Positions 5,943-14,258 of a stretch of 19,688 nucleotides of DNA are shown in pieces. Under the pieces are notes generated by a model, which ran no database searches, was not told the DNA's origin, and was given only the letters and a program-made list of their open reading frames with translations. Position 1 is the first letter of the stretch, and the number at the start of each line of letters is the position of its first letter. Location: contig JAIRKB010000096.1 in the NCBI GenBank assembly GCA_031260385.1, positions 1 through 19,688 of the forward strand. The letters are read 5' to 3'. The position numbers and the translations under genes were made by a program. The DNA comes from Propionibacteriaceae bacterium. Its GTDB lineage: Bacteria; Actinomycetota; Actinomycetes; Propionibacteriales; Propionibacteriaceae.

Positions 5943-6650
5943 ATGGGGATTTTCTCGTCGGCTGAGAAAAAACTCGAGAGCGCTGTCGGAGGAGTTTTCG
6001 CGCGGGCTTTCAAAGGTGATGTCCAACCTGTCGAGATCACTCACAAATTGTGTAAGGAACTCGACAATAAGGCTCAGATTCTCGCCCGCGATAAGCGCTT
6101 GGTTCCCAATAACTTCCTCGTCTCCCTATCAAAACACGACTATGCCCGGCTGTTTCCATACTCCAAGACCATGACGGCGGAGATTACCGCCGATCTGAGA
6201 GAGTATGCCGCTGAGCATGAATACATCTTCAACGGCCCAATCAGCATTCAACTAGAGGAACGCCCCGACCTTCCGGTCGGCCGGTTCGCAGTCAGCTCCG
6301 ATACGGTAGCGGAGGTCAATCAGGCCCCAGCCGCCCTCGGCACCTTGCGGACGGCGAATCTGGTGGTCGAAGTCAATGGGGTTCGCCACCCTCTGACCCC
6401 ACCGGGGTTCACGGTCGGGCGGGGAGCAGACGCTGATCTGCGCATCAATGACCCCGGAATCTCTCGTACTCACGCCCAATTCGTTGTCACGGGGACGGGG
6501 GCTAGCTTGCGGGTAAAGATCCTTGATCTCCATTCAACTAATGGCATCTTGGTTGATGGACGCAAAGTGACCGAAGCGGAGTTGGGGGACGGCTCCCGCA
6601 TCGATATTGGAAAGACCCAAATGCTGGTCTACGCTCCCTCTGGGGGTTAG
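5943..6650 (+). CDS. fhaA: FhaA: DUF3662 and FHA domain protein
   Basis: A 235-aa phosphothreonine-binding adaptor of the cell-wall signalling cluster. Residues 1-115 match the DUF3662 domain that defines FhaA (MGIFSSAEKKLES start; NNFLVSLSKHDY). Residues 138-232 are an FHA domain with R160 in TVGRGADADLRIND, S174 and H177 in ISRTHA, and STNG at 198-201, the residues that line the phosphothreonine pocket. The start is ATG 5943, seven bases after GGAGG (5931-5935); GTG 5925 lies upstream of that ribosome site. In mycobacteria FhaA binds phosphorylated envelope partners of PknB and is much longer (about 530 aa, with a Pro/Gln-rich linker). Here the linker is only about 25 residues. It is the first gene of the operon, 2 nt before fhaB. 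Confidence 0.93.
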   Translation: MGIFSSAEKKLESAVGGVFARAFKGDVQPVEITHKLCKELDNKAQILARDKRLVPNNFLVSLSKHDYARLFPYSKTMTAEITADLREYAAEHEYIFNGPISIQLEERPDLPVGRFAVSSDTVAEVNQAPAALGTLRTANLVVEVNGVRHPLTPPGFTVGRGADADLRINDPGISRTHAQFVVTGTGASLRVKILDLHSTNGILVDGRKVTEAELGDGSRIDIGKTQMLVYAPSGG

Positions 6651-6652
6651 GC

Positions 6653-7102
6653 ATGGCAGAGTTCACGGTCCTAGTGTTGAAGATCGCCTTCCTGGCGATC
6701 GTCTGGTTATTCATTGTCTTTATTGCCTCTGTGGTGAACTCCGATATGGTCGGACGTCGCCAGCGAACCCAAGCCAGCGTCGACTCGGCTTGGGCCCGCA
6801 AGCGTAAGAATGAGCCTTGGGTGCTGGCGATCGATTCGGGGGCTCACGCCGGTGATCGCCTCCAGTTGGTGCCAAAAGTTAGAATCGGGCGTTCCGACGC
6901 CTGCGAATTAGTGCTAAGTGACGACTACGTTTCCTCAATGCATGCCATCTTGTCGCGCCAGGATAACGGGACCTGGGTGATTAGAGATCTCGGCAGCACC
7001 AATGGGACGTACGTCAATGGCAACCGTCTACAAGATCCGACCATCGTCGGCCCGGCTGATATCATCCGCGTCGGTGAGGTTCAGATGCGATTGGAGCTCT
7101 AG
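6653..7102 (+). CDS. fhaB: FhaB/FipA: membrane-anchored FHA domain protein
   Basis: A 149-aa protein with an N-terminal membrane helix (about 5-29), a short basic linker, and a C-terminal FHA domain (about 55-149). The FHA motif residues are R80 in RIGRSDACELVLSDD, S94/S95 and H97 in YVSSMHA, and N117-G118 in GSTNGTYVNG. The mycobacterial counterpart is a PknA/PknB substrate that links FtsZ-associated and septal proteins during division and also binds the phosphatase PstP; that role is inferred here from family and position. Threonine 5 is the only Thr ahead of the linker, so the mycobacterial phosphorylation site is not clearly conserved. The gene begins 2 nt after fhaA and ends 1 nt before pstP. 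Confidence 0.93.
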   Translation: MAEFTVLVLKIAFLAIVWLFIVFIASVVNSDMVGRRQRTQASVDSAWARKRKNEPWVLAIDSGAHAGDRLQLVPKVRIGRSDACELVLSDDYVSSMHAILSRQDNGTWVIRDLGSTNGTYVNGNRLQDPTIVGPADIIRVGEVQMRLEL

Positions 7103-7103
7103 C

Positions 7104-8492
7104 GTGCCTCTCACTTTGCGACCGATTGCTCACTCAGAGGTCGGGTTGGTCCGCAAGACCAACCAGGACTCGGGCTATGTTTCCACCTCCCTGCTCCTCG
7201 TCGCTGACGGCATGGGCGGGGCGGCCGCTGGCGACCTTGCTTCGGTAGCCGCAACCCGGCGAATGTTCCAGGTCACGGCCGCTCCGGTGGTCGGCCAGGA
7301 GGCCCTCGCCGCCCTCAGTGAAGCGATTATGGCGGCTAACGATCAGCTCGCTGCTCTGATCCAGGCCGATTCCGACCTTGAGGGCATGGGTACGACGATC
7401 TGTGGCGGGCTTTTCGATGGCGAACAGTTGAACATCGCCCATATCGGTGATTCCCGCGGCTATCGACTCTCCGACGGCACCCTCACTCGCCTCACTCGCG
7501 ATCATTCCTACGTCCAATCCTTGGTCGATGATGGGAAACTCGATGAAGAGGCGGCGATGACCCATCCCCATCGCTCCTTGCTCTTGCGAGTGCTCAATGG
7601 CCAGGAGGGGATCCAACCAGAAATCTTCACCACTGAGGTTAAGGTCGGCGACCGCCTGATGTTCTGCTCGGACGGATTGTGTGGCATGGTCGAGGACGGT
7701 GCCATCAAGATGGGGCTAGAACGCGAGACCCTCGACCTCGCCATGAGTACGTTAGTTGACTTCGCCCATGCCGCCGGTGGCTCAGACAACATCACGATAG
7801 TGATGGCTGACGTTGTCGAAGTGAAACCGCTGGCCACCGGCGCGACTGCTGACCGCAAGTCGGGCAAGCAGACAGTGGTGTTGCCCGCTGAACCGCTAGC
7901 GCAAGCGGTGATGGAAGCGCCGCCGAGTGCGGCCTACAAGACGGTCGGCATGATCGGTGCCGCTGCCGATCGCAAGTGGATCCCGATCCTGGCCAAACTG
8001 CTAGCCAGCGAGGGTGAACCGATTGACCTAACCGACCAAGCGGACCCCAAAGCCGCCCTACCCCACCAGCTGACGGCCATCCGCGAGAAGTTGCGTTACT
8101 CGCCAACCGGACGTCGCTCCCGCACTGGCGTGCTCTTATTGGTGCTGGCGATCATTCTCGCCTTGGGGGGAGTGGGTAGTTGGGCCGCCTTGAGCTATGT
8201 CTCCAAGCAGTATTACGTTGGTGAGTATGACGGGGTCGTGGCGATCTATAAGGGCATTGAGGGTAGCGTTGCCGGTTTTGACACCTCACGGCTCTACGAA
8301 GCGACGCAGATTTCCCTTGACGACTTGCCCTATGTCTACCGCGATCACGTGCGCGGCACCATCCCGATGGGAGCGGGCGGTCTAGACCAGGCCCGGATTA
8401 CGGTAGCAGAGTTGAAGGATAAAGCGGCCCAATGTCGGCTGCTGCGCGCTGGTCGGGGTCCGGATGAGCCAACTCCAGTAGACGGGTGTTAA
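7104..8492 (+). CDS. pstP: PstP: PP2C-family Ser/Thr protein phosphatase
   Basis: This 462-aa membrane enzyme dephosphorylates Ser/Thr-phosphoproteins and counteracts PknB. The start is GTG 7104, one base after the fhaB stop. Longer readings in this frame run inside fhaB and are rejected. The PP2C domain (about 5-235) carries the metal-binding and catalytic motifs RKTNQDS (D22), LLVADGMGG (D35), HIGDSRGYRL, TRDHS, CSDGL and GGSDNITIV. A linker of about 100 residues leads to one membrane helix (about 343-366) and an external domain of about 95 residues with YYVGEYDGVVAIYKG, the usual C-terminus of actinobacterial PstP. Length is slightly below mycobacterial PstP. It is third in the operon, directly before the SEDS gene. 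Confidence 0.94.
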   Translation: MPLTLRPIAHSEVGLVRKTNQDSGYVSTSLLLVADGMGGAAAGDLASVAATRRMFQVTAAPVVGQEALAALSEAIMAANDQLAALIQADSDLEGMGTTICGGLFDGEQLNIAHIGDSRGYRLSDGTLTRLTRDHSYVQSLVDDGKLDEEAAMTHPHRSLLLRVLNGQEGIQPEIFTTEVKVGDRLMFCSDGLCGMVEDGAIKMGLERETLDLAMSTLVDFAHAAGGSDNITIVMADVVEVKPLATGATADRKSGKQTVVLPAEPLAQAVMEAPPSAAYKTVGMIGAAADRKWIPILAKLLASEGEPIDLTDQADPKAALPHQLTAIREKLRYSPTGRRSRTGVLLLVLAIILALGGVGSWAALSYVSKQYYVGEYDGVVAIYKGIEGSVAGFDTSRLYEATQISLDDLPYVYRDHVRGTIPMGAGGLDQARITVAELKDKAAQCRLLRAGRGPDEPTPVDGC

Positions 8493-8493
8493 G

Positions 8494-10098
8494 GTGGACG
8501 CCCGCAGCTTTCGTAGACGCTCGATCGTTTCTTTTGTCGGGATTTTCTTCGGCCAGTCGATCGGGTTCTTAAGTTATCTGCTGATTGGGCTATTTCGTAA
8601 TAACGCCCTACCCGTCGGCTGGGTAGGCGTCGCCGTCATCTGGTATAGCGTCGGGGTGGTGGTCTTTCTCGGCGCACGGATCGCTATACCTTACGTTGAT
8701 CCGGTTATCCTGCCGATTGTCTTCGCCTTGACCGGGTTGGGTTTGGCGATGATCCACCGGATCGACCTGGCTTTCCCCGATGATCGAGCGGATATGCCCA
8801 GTCAGTTCATTGCGGTCGTTGTCGGGGTGGTCGCGCTGCTGGTGATCATTTTCTTCCTCAAGGATCCGCGCCGCCTAAAAGGCTTCCCCTATCTCTTGGC
8901 TTTGTTGGGTTGCTTCTTGCTGCTCTTGCCTTTGGTACCGGGACTAGGTCGAGAGATCAATGGGGCTCGAATCTGGATCGGGTTAGGCCCCTTCAGCTTC
9001 CAACCTGCTGAGGTGGCCAAGCTAGTCTTAGCAGCCAGTTTTGCGGCCTATTTGGCGGATAATAAAGAGGTCCTCGCCGGCGCTGGCCGCAAGGTTCTCG
9101 GGGTTGAGCTACCCCGGTTGCGTGATCTCGGGCCGGTCGCGTTGGTCTGGGGAGTGTCGGTTCTGGTGATGGTCACCCAAACCGACTTTGGGACCGCCCT
9201 ACTCTTCTTTGGGTTATTCCTCGCCATGGTTTATGTCGCGACTGGAAAGGGTTCGTGGGTGATTGTTGGCCTCGGGCTTTTCCTGGCGGCGGGAACCGTG
9301 GCGGTGCAGTTCACCAGCCATATTCAACGCCGGATCGACTACTGGTTGCGGCCTTTCGACTTCCCACCCGGGTCAGACCCGTACCACGACGCCACCCAGA
9401 TTATTCAGGCGCAGTTTGGGATGTCCAGCGGTGGGTTAATCGGCACCGGCTGGGGGTTGGGACGCCCGACCCTCGTGCCGTTCGCTTCCTCCGACATGAT
9501 TGCGACCTCGCTAGCCGAAGAGATCGGGATCGTTGGTCTGATGGCGATTATCATCCTGTATGGGCTGCTGGCCTTCCGGGGGCTTAAGGCCGCTCTGATG
9601 GCCACCGAACCCTTCCTCAAGCTCTTCGGCGCCGGCCTCAGTTTCGTCTTCCTCCTCCAGTCCTTCATTGTGATTGGTGGCGCTACACGCTTGCTCCCGT
9701 TAACTGGCCTAATCACCCCTTTCCTATCCCAAGGTGGGTCAGCGATGATGGTTAACTGGATGCTGGTGGCGCTCATTCTGGTGATTTCTCACCAAACGCG
9801 ACGTCCGGTGATCGAACTAGACCCGACTTCAACGGCGGGAGTGACCGGCCTTGAGGACGAAGCCACCCAGGAGATCTCGGTCAAGGTGCTGGCTCAGATC
9901 GGTTCCGGTGTGATCCAACCAGTCCAGCAGATCAACGGTGAACAGATCCGTTTGGGAACCGATGGCGCTCCCCTGGTGAAGCCGAGCGAGGTTTATCAGA
10001 TCAGCTATCGGAGCCCAGAACCGGTCTCGGAGGCCGCGGCGCTCGGTGTCGCCCGCCACCATGACGAGGACACCTACTTCGGAAGGGGGACCGATTGA
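8494..10098 (+). CDS. rodA: SEDS peptidoglycan glycosyltransferase (RodA/FtsW family)
   Basis: A 534-aa polytopic membrane protein (about 10-12 helices) that polymerises lipid II into glycan strands together with a class B penicillin-binding protein. The family signatures are in order: GREINGARIWIGLG with FQPAEVAKLVL, QTDFGTALLF, YWLRPFDFPPGSDPYHDATQ, GLIGTGWGLGRP followed by FASSDMIATSLAEEIGIVG, and GLITPFLSQGGSAMMVNW. The start is GTG 8494, one base after pstP. After the last helix the protein has a charged cytoplasmic tail of about 95 residues (from about 440), longer than in many RodA proteins and of unknown role. The stop overlaps the pbpA start by 4 nt, consistent with coupled production of this synthase pair. 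The name rodA follows its place in the conserved cluster; ftsW is usually in the division/cell-wall gene cluster. Confidence 0.93.
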   Translation: MDARSFRRRSIVSFVGIFFGQSIGFLSYLLIGLFRNNALPVGWVGVAVIWYSVGVVVFLGARIAIPYVDPVILPIVFALTGLGLAMIHRIDLAFPDDRADMPSQFIAVVVGVVALLVIIFFLKDPRRLKGFPYLLALLGCFLLLLPLVPGLGREINGARIWIGLGPFSFQPAEVAKLVLAASFAAYLADNKEVLAGAGRKVLGVELPRLRDLGPVALVWGVSVLVMVTQTDFGTALLFFGLFLAMVYVATGKGSWVIVGLGLFLAAGTVAVQFTSHIQRRIDYWLRPFDFPPGSDPYHDATQIIQAQFGMSSGGLIGTGWGLGRPTLVPFASSDMIATSLAEEIGIVGLMAIIILYGLLAFRGLKAALMATEPFLKLFGAGLSFVFLLQSFIVIGGATRLLPLTGLITPFLSQGGSAMMVNWMLVALILVISHQTRRPVIELDPTSTAGVTGLEDEATQEISVKVLAQIGSGVIQPVQQINGEQIRLGTDGAPLVKPSEVYQISYRSPEPVSEAAALGVARHHDEDTYFGRGTD

Positions 10099-11519
10099 AC
10101 AAGCAGATTCGCGTCGTCGGGGTGATCAGTGGTCTCCTCGTTTTTGCGATGCTCGCCAACCTGTCGCTAATTACGATTCTGCGCGAGGACACCCTCCAGG
10201 CTAATGACTTTAACATCAGGGCCCGTGAAGCCGAGCATGATGTTCACCGCGGTCAGATCCTGGCTGGTGACCTGGTGATCGCCGACTCGGTCGAGTCGGA
10301 TGATTCGACCGCCTTTCGCTACCAGAGGGTCTATCCCTATCCAGAGTTGTACGCGTCGGTGACCGGTTTCTATTCCTACGTCTTTACCTCGACCCGGATA
10401 GAGAACTCCTACAACGACTATCTGGTCGGGTCTAACTCCTCACAGTGGTTCCAGCATCTAGTCGATACGGTTTCCGGGCGAACCCCTCAGGGTGCCTCGG
10501 TGGTGACAACGATCTCGCCAACCCTCCAACAAGCCGCCTGGGACGCCCTCAAGGGTTATCAAGGAGCGATTATCGCCATGGATCCGCATACCGGAGCGAT
10601 TAAGGCTCTGGTGAGCACCCCAAGCTGGGATCCCAACCTGCTGACGACCCACGATCTCGATGACCAGCATGAGAACTGGCAGACGCTGATCAACGATCCG
10701 CGCCGCCCAATGGCGGATCGGGCTAGCCGGGAATACTACCCCCCCGGTTCGACCTTCAAACTGGTGGTAGCGGCAGCTGCCCTGGAGGCGGGTTACACTA
10801 CCGAGTCTTTAGTCGTCACCCCGTCTCAACTGCATTTGCCGGGCACTGATGTCTACCTGCCGAACTACGCCGACTGCGGCAATGACAAGGTCACGCTGGT
10901 TCGGGCCCTGGAAAAGTCGTGTAATACCTCCTTCGCTAATCTCGGTCTGGAGCTTGGGCAGCAAGCCCTCCGCAAGCAGGCTCAGCGCTTCGGTTTCGAT
11001 GCTGATCATGTCGAAGAGTTGGGCTCCAAGGGCGGCAGTTTCCCGTCTAACCTTGATGATGCCCAGTTGGCGATGAGTTCGATTGGGCAGTTCGATGTGC
11101 TTGCCAATCCGCTGCAGATGGCCATGGTGGTGGCCGCCTTCGTTAACGATGGGCAGTTGGCGGCACCCTACCTCGTCCAAGAGGTCAGAGCTCCGGATCT
11201 GACGGTGCTCTACCGGCACAAGGTTGAGACCTCGACGGCAGTCAGTGCTTCTACCGCCAAGGCGATGCAAGAGATGATGGTGTCGGTGGTTAACAATGGC
11301 GGTGGTGTCGCCGCCGCCATTCCCGGGGTGACAGTGGGTGGAAAGTCCGGCACCGCCGAAAACGATCCCTTCGGATCGCAGTACGCTTGGTTTGTTGGCT
11401 ACGCCCTTGACCCCGACCTCGTTGTCGCGGTCTTCCTGGAGCATAGTGAAGGTACGGGAGATATTTGGGGGGCTGCGAATGCGGCACCAATCATGAAGGA
11501 GGTGCTCCTCGCGCGATGA
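10095..11519 (+). CDS. pbpA: PbpA: class B penicillin-binding protein (transpeptidase)
   Basis: A 474-aa D,D-transpeptidase that cross-links peptidoglycan outside the membrane. It starts at TTG 10095 in a TTGA overlap with rodA, preceded by GGAAGGGGG (10081-10089). A membrane anchor (about 8-29) is followed by a non-catalytic domain (about 35-140) and a transpeptidase domain (about 150-474). Active-site motifs are S219-T-F-K222 in YPPGSTFKLVV, S275-C-N277, and K417-S-G-T420 in VGGKSGTAEN. The length is close to mycobacterial PbpA (about 490 aa). Family knowledge makes it the partner of the adjacent SEDS polymerase. The 123-bp gap to pknB contains no convincing terminator, so the operon may continue. 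Confidence 0.94.
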   Translation: MNKQIRVVGVISGLLVFAMLANLSLITILREDTLQANDFNIRAREAEHDVHRGQILAGDLVIADSVESDDSTAFRYQRVYPYPELYASVTGFYSYVFTSTRIENSYNDYLVGSNSSQWFQHLVDTVSGRTPQGASVVTTISPTLQQAAWDALKGYQGAIIAMDPHTGAIKALVSTPSWDPNLLTTHDLDDQHENWQTLINDPRRPMADRASREYYPPGSTFKLVVAAAALEAGYTTESLVVTPSQLHLPGTDVYLPNYADCGNDKVTLVRALEKSCNTSFANLGLELGQQALRKQAQRFGFDADHVEELGSKGGSFPSNLDDAQLAMSSIGQFDVLANPLQMAMVVAAFVNDGQLAAPYLVQEVRAPDLTVLYRHKVETSTAVSASTAKAMQEMMVSVVNNGGGVAAAIPGVTVGGKSGTAENDPFGSQYAWFVGYALDPDLVVAVFLEHSEGTGDIWGAANAAPIMKEVLLAR

Positions 11520-11642
11520 CCACCAGTTTTCAGGTTCCTCTCAGCAAGTCACGTCAGAATGGACTCATGTCAAAACCACCGGGCCAACGGTCATACTTAG
11601 GTAAGCCCCTTAGGCCGGTTATCGTGTGGGGAAAGGACAATC

Positions 11643-13409
11643 ATGGCGGATAACTTGATCGGCGATCGCTACCTACTCGGCCCCTTGCTGGGTCGCGGCG
11701 GTATGGCCGAAGTGCGCCGCGCCCGCGACACTCGCCTAGAGCGTGATGTGGCGGTGAAAAGACTTAAAGCCGACCTGGCTGGGGATCCAATCTTCCAGGA
11801 GCGGTTTCGCCGCGAAGCCCACGCTGCGGCCGGGCTAAACCATCCCAATATTGTCTCGGTATTCGATACTGGTGAGTCTTTTGACGAGGCTTCCGGTCTG
11901 ATGATCCCCTACATCGTCATGGAGTTGGTGGTCGGGCATACCTTGCGGGAGTTACTCCATGATGGGCGCAAGATTCAGCCCCTCAAAGCCCTCGAACTGA
12001 CCCAGTATGTCCTCGATGCCCTGGATTACTCCCATCGCCACGGGATTGTTCACCGCGATATCAAGCCCGCCAACATCATGCTGACTAACTCCGGTCAGGT
12101 CAAGGTGATGGACTTTGGGATCGCCCGAGCGGTCTCGGACACGGCGGCCTCGATGACCCAGACGGCCTCGGTGATTGGGACCCCACAATATCTGTCCCCG
12201 GAGCAGATCCGGGGCGAGACTGTTGACCGGCGCTCAGATCTCTATTCCACCGGTTGCCTACTTTATGAGCTGTTGACCGGGAAGCCCCCCTTCGAAGGTG
12301 ATTCCCCGGTCTCCCTGGCCTATCAGCATGTCCGCTCAACCCCCGTGCCTCCTTCTGAGGTTGATCCGCTGATTACCGCCCAGATGGATGCCGTCTGCCT
12401 GAAAGCCCTCGCCAAGGGCCCCGGTGACCGTTACCAGAATGCCCCCGAGATGCATGCCGATATCGCCCGCCTGCTGTCCGGGCAGCGGGTGATGGCGGTC
12501 GTACCACCGCCGGTGCAAGAAGCCCAGACCCAGGTATTGGTCGGGGAGAAGACCAAGGCCGTAGCCGTCCCAGGCAAGAGCGCGGTCCGGGCGATTAATG
12601 ACGAGTCGGAGAACGAGGAATCCTACAATCCGCGAAAGTGGATTGGGATCGGGGTTGGGATTGCCCTAGCGCTGGCCTTGATCGTTGCCCTGGTGTTCTG
12701 GCAACTGAACAAGGGTGAAGGCCCGGGAGGCGGCCCGACGACCGAGATGGTTACGGTGCCCTTTGTCTTGACCATGAATCAAGCGGAAGCGGTCGCCAAG
12801 ATTGAAGACGCCGGCCTGAAAGCGAATGTTATTGAGGACTGGGGCGACGACGAATCGATCGGGAAGGTTATTAGCCAGGTCCCCGGGGAAGGCTCCTCGG
12901 TCGCCCGCAATTCGACCGTGACGATCCGGATTAGTAAGGGTCAACAAAAGTTCCCCATACCTGACGTTAAGGGGCAGCTCTGTACCGACGCGATGGAGAC
13001 ACTGCGCCAGACCTTCAGCAATGTCGAGCAGAAGGATGCGCCGGCTGGTAGTGAGGGCCCCAATGACAAGGCCGGTCATGTGGTCTCAACCGATCCCGCG
13101 TCGGGGGACTTCCCCAAGGACAAGCCGATCGTCCTTTATTGTGCCACCGGCCAGATCATGATCCCTTATGTGGTTGGTAAACAACGTGATGATGCTCTGA
13201 TCGAGCTTGGTCGAGCTGGCTTTAACCCGCAAAAGATTGAGATCATCTCCCGCGAGAACGAAGTGTCCGCGCCGGGCACTGTCCTGGAGATTGACCCCCC
13301 AGGGGGCACCCTCGTCGCCAGCGACACCCCGATTAAGATCATTGTCGCGGTCGCGCCAGCGCCACCATCGACGACCCCACCGACCGATCCGACGGACGGT
13401 GGGCCTTAA
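11643..13409 (+). CDS. pknB: PknB: Ser/Thr protein kinase with three PASTA domains
   Basis: A 588-aa membrane receptor kinase. The cytosolic kinase domain (about 9-280) has the P-loop LLGRGGMAEV, K39, HRD with D139, DFG with D157, and the activation segment MTQTASVIGTPQYLSPE, where T172 and T174 correspond to the autophosphorylated pair of mycobacterial PknB. A charged juxtamembrane region leads to one membrane helix (about 333-355). Three external PASTA repeats follow (about 369-434, 437-503, 506-570), then a Pro/Thr tail. Mycobacterial PknB has four. PASTA domains bind muropeptide or lipid II and localise the kinase to growth sites. The ribosome site GGAAAGGA (11630-11637) fits ATG 11643. 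In mycobacteria pknA stands between pbpA and pknB; here it is missing, so this is the only kinase of the locus. Confidence 0.95.
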   Translation: MADNLIGDRYLLGPLLGRGGMAEVRRARDTRLERDVAVKRLKADLAGDPIFQERFRREAHAAAGLNHPNIVSVFDTGESFDEASGLMIPYIVMELVVGHTLRELLHDGRKIQPLKALELTQYVLDALDYSHRHGIVHRDIKPANIMLTNSGQVKVMDFGIARAVSDTAASMTQTASVIGTPQYLSPEQIRGETVDRRSDLYSTGCLLYELLTGKPPFEGDSPVSLAYQHVRSTPVPPSEVDPLITAQMDAVCLKALAKGPGDRYQNAPEMHADIARLLSGQRVMAVVPPPVQEAQTQVLVGEKTKAVAVPGKSAVRAINDESENEESYNPRKWIGIGVGIALALALIVALVFWQLNKGEGPGGGPTTEMVTVPFVLTMNQAEAVAKIEDAGLKANVIEDWGDDESIGKVISQVPGEGSSVARNSTVTIRISKGQQKFPIPDVKGQLCTDAMETLRQTFSNVEQKDAPAGSEGPNDKAGHVVSTDPASGDFPKDKPIVLYCATGQIMIPYVVGKQRDDALIELGRAGFNPQKIEIISRENEVSAPGTVLEIDPPGGTLVASDTPIKIIVAVAPAPPSTTPPTDPTDGGP

Positions 13410-13425
13410 AGGACACTCGGTCGCC

Positions 13426-13506
13426 CTCAGCGCTCACCGCTTTCGTGTATTCTTTATGCACATGCGCGTGCTTAAGGTGCGAGCGTATGGCGTCCAAAGC
13501 GCTGAG
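13426..13506. promoter_or_regulatory. Long inverted repeat in the pknB-crgA gap, candidate operator pair
   Basis: CTCAGCGCT (13426-13434) and its exact reverse complement AGCGCTGAG (13498-13506) flank 63 bp of the 123-bp pknB-crgA gap. Each arm contains the palindrome AGCGCT, so each could be bound on its own. A -10-like TATTCT (13448-13453) lies between them. It may be the control region of crgA, or the arms could close a large hairpin in readthrough RNA. Assigned by eye. Confidence 0.35.
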
Positions 13507-13532
13507 ATTGTATTAGGAAAGGCGGTGGGCTG

Positions 13533-13820
13533 GTGCCCGAGTCTAAGGTTCGCCCGGAAGCAGCGGCGAAGAAGAAGCTGCGTCGGCTCGAACAGGTTGC
13601 TGAAGTCAGAGCCGAGAAGGATCGGAAGGGGATGCCCGGCGAGCGCCGTTGGGTGCCACCGGTCTTCATCACCACGCTTCTGCTCGGTGTTGCTTGGATC
13701 GTCGTCGCCAATGTTGCCGGCAGCAAAATTGCCTTCATGATGGCCTTGGGGGCGGGGAACACTCTGATTGGTATGGGTTTGATCGCCCTATCATTCGTGC
13801 TCATGACCCTGTGGAAGTAG
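13533..13820 (+). CDS. crgA: CrgA: cell-division membrane protein
   Basis: A 95-aa protein of the CrgA family, small actinobacterial membrane proteins that join FtsZ, FtsQ, FtsI and other parts of the divisome and influence septation. A basic cytoplasmic N-terminus (about 1-40, rich in Lys/Arg/Glu) leads to two membrane helices (about 42-62 and 72-93), with the conserved stretch RRWVPPVF at the membrane boundary and GAGNTLIG between the helices. The start is GTG 13533; the AGGAAAGG at 13515-13522 is slightly distant (10 nt). The position downstream of pknB matches the conserved gene neighbourhood. The next gene begins 15 bp after its stop. Confidence 0.9.
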   Translation: MPESKVRPEAAAKKKLRRLEQVAEVRAEKDRKGMPGERRWVPPVFITTLLLGVAWIVVANVAGSKIAFMMALGAGNTLIGMGLIALSFVLMTLWK

Positions 13821-13835
13821 GCGCGACGAATTGCA

Positions 13836-14258
13836 ATGTGGTCCAAGAGAAAACCGGTTGACTACACTTTGCAGCGGCGACGAACCTTGGAGGACCTCCA
13901 AGGAGCGTTGCGCACCATGGTCAGTCATGAAGCCCTTGACGCTGATCCACTCCTAATTCGCGCCGCCCTCCACCATGGCGATTTGACCGAGCGTCGCTGC
14001 CCGATCAATGCCTGCGGGCGGCTAATCACCCTTAACTACACCTTCGGCGACCAGCTTGGGCAGTATTCCGGTCGCATCAAATCGAGCGCGGAGTTAGCGC
14101 AGATGGAAAACGAATACGGGGAGTTCACGGTCTATGTGGTCGAGGTTTGCTCCGAATGTGGCTGGAACCACCTAATCGAATCGTACGTCTTGGGGGACGG
14201 TAAGGAACGTAAACCGCCGCGCCGCCTACCCACTGCAGAGGATATCTATGGCTACTGA
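13836..14258 (+). CDS. DUF5318 family zinc-ribbon-like protein
   Basis: A 140-aa protein matching the actinobacterial DUF5318 family, found near penicillin-binding protein and glycosyltransferase genes. Visible features are VDYTLQRRRTLEDL at the N-terminus, two cysteine pairs that suggest a zinc ribbon (C55/C60 in CPINAC; C105/C108 in CSECGW), and the family block EYGEFTVYVVEVC followed by WNHLIESYVLG. It is soluble and without signal peptide. Its function is unknown. In mycobacteria the family member lies next to ponA1 and a GT87-type gene; here the GT87-type gene follows directly with an 11-nt overlap, but there is no ponA. This suggests a role linked to envelope synthesis, by context only. 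Confidence 0.85.
   Translation: MWSKRKPVDYTLQRRRTLEDLQGALRTMVSHEALDADPLLIRAALHHGDLTERRCPINACGRLITLNYTFGDQLGQYSGRIKSSAELAQMENEYGEFTVYVVEVCSECGWNHLIESYVLGDGKERKPPRRLPTAEDIYGY

Noticed and set aside
7134..7616. A 160-codon minus-strand frame inside pstP
   Set aside because: Antisense shadow of the conserved PP2C domain; no independent evidence.
10809..11444. A 211-codon minus-strand frame inside pbpA
   Set aside because: It is opposite the transpeptidase active-site motifs and has shadow-like His/Gly/Arg composition.
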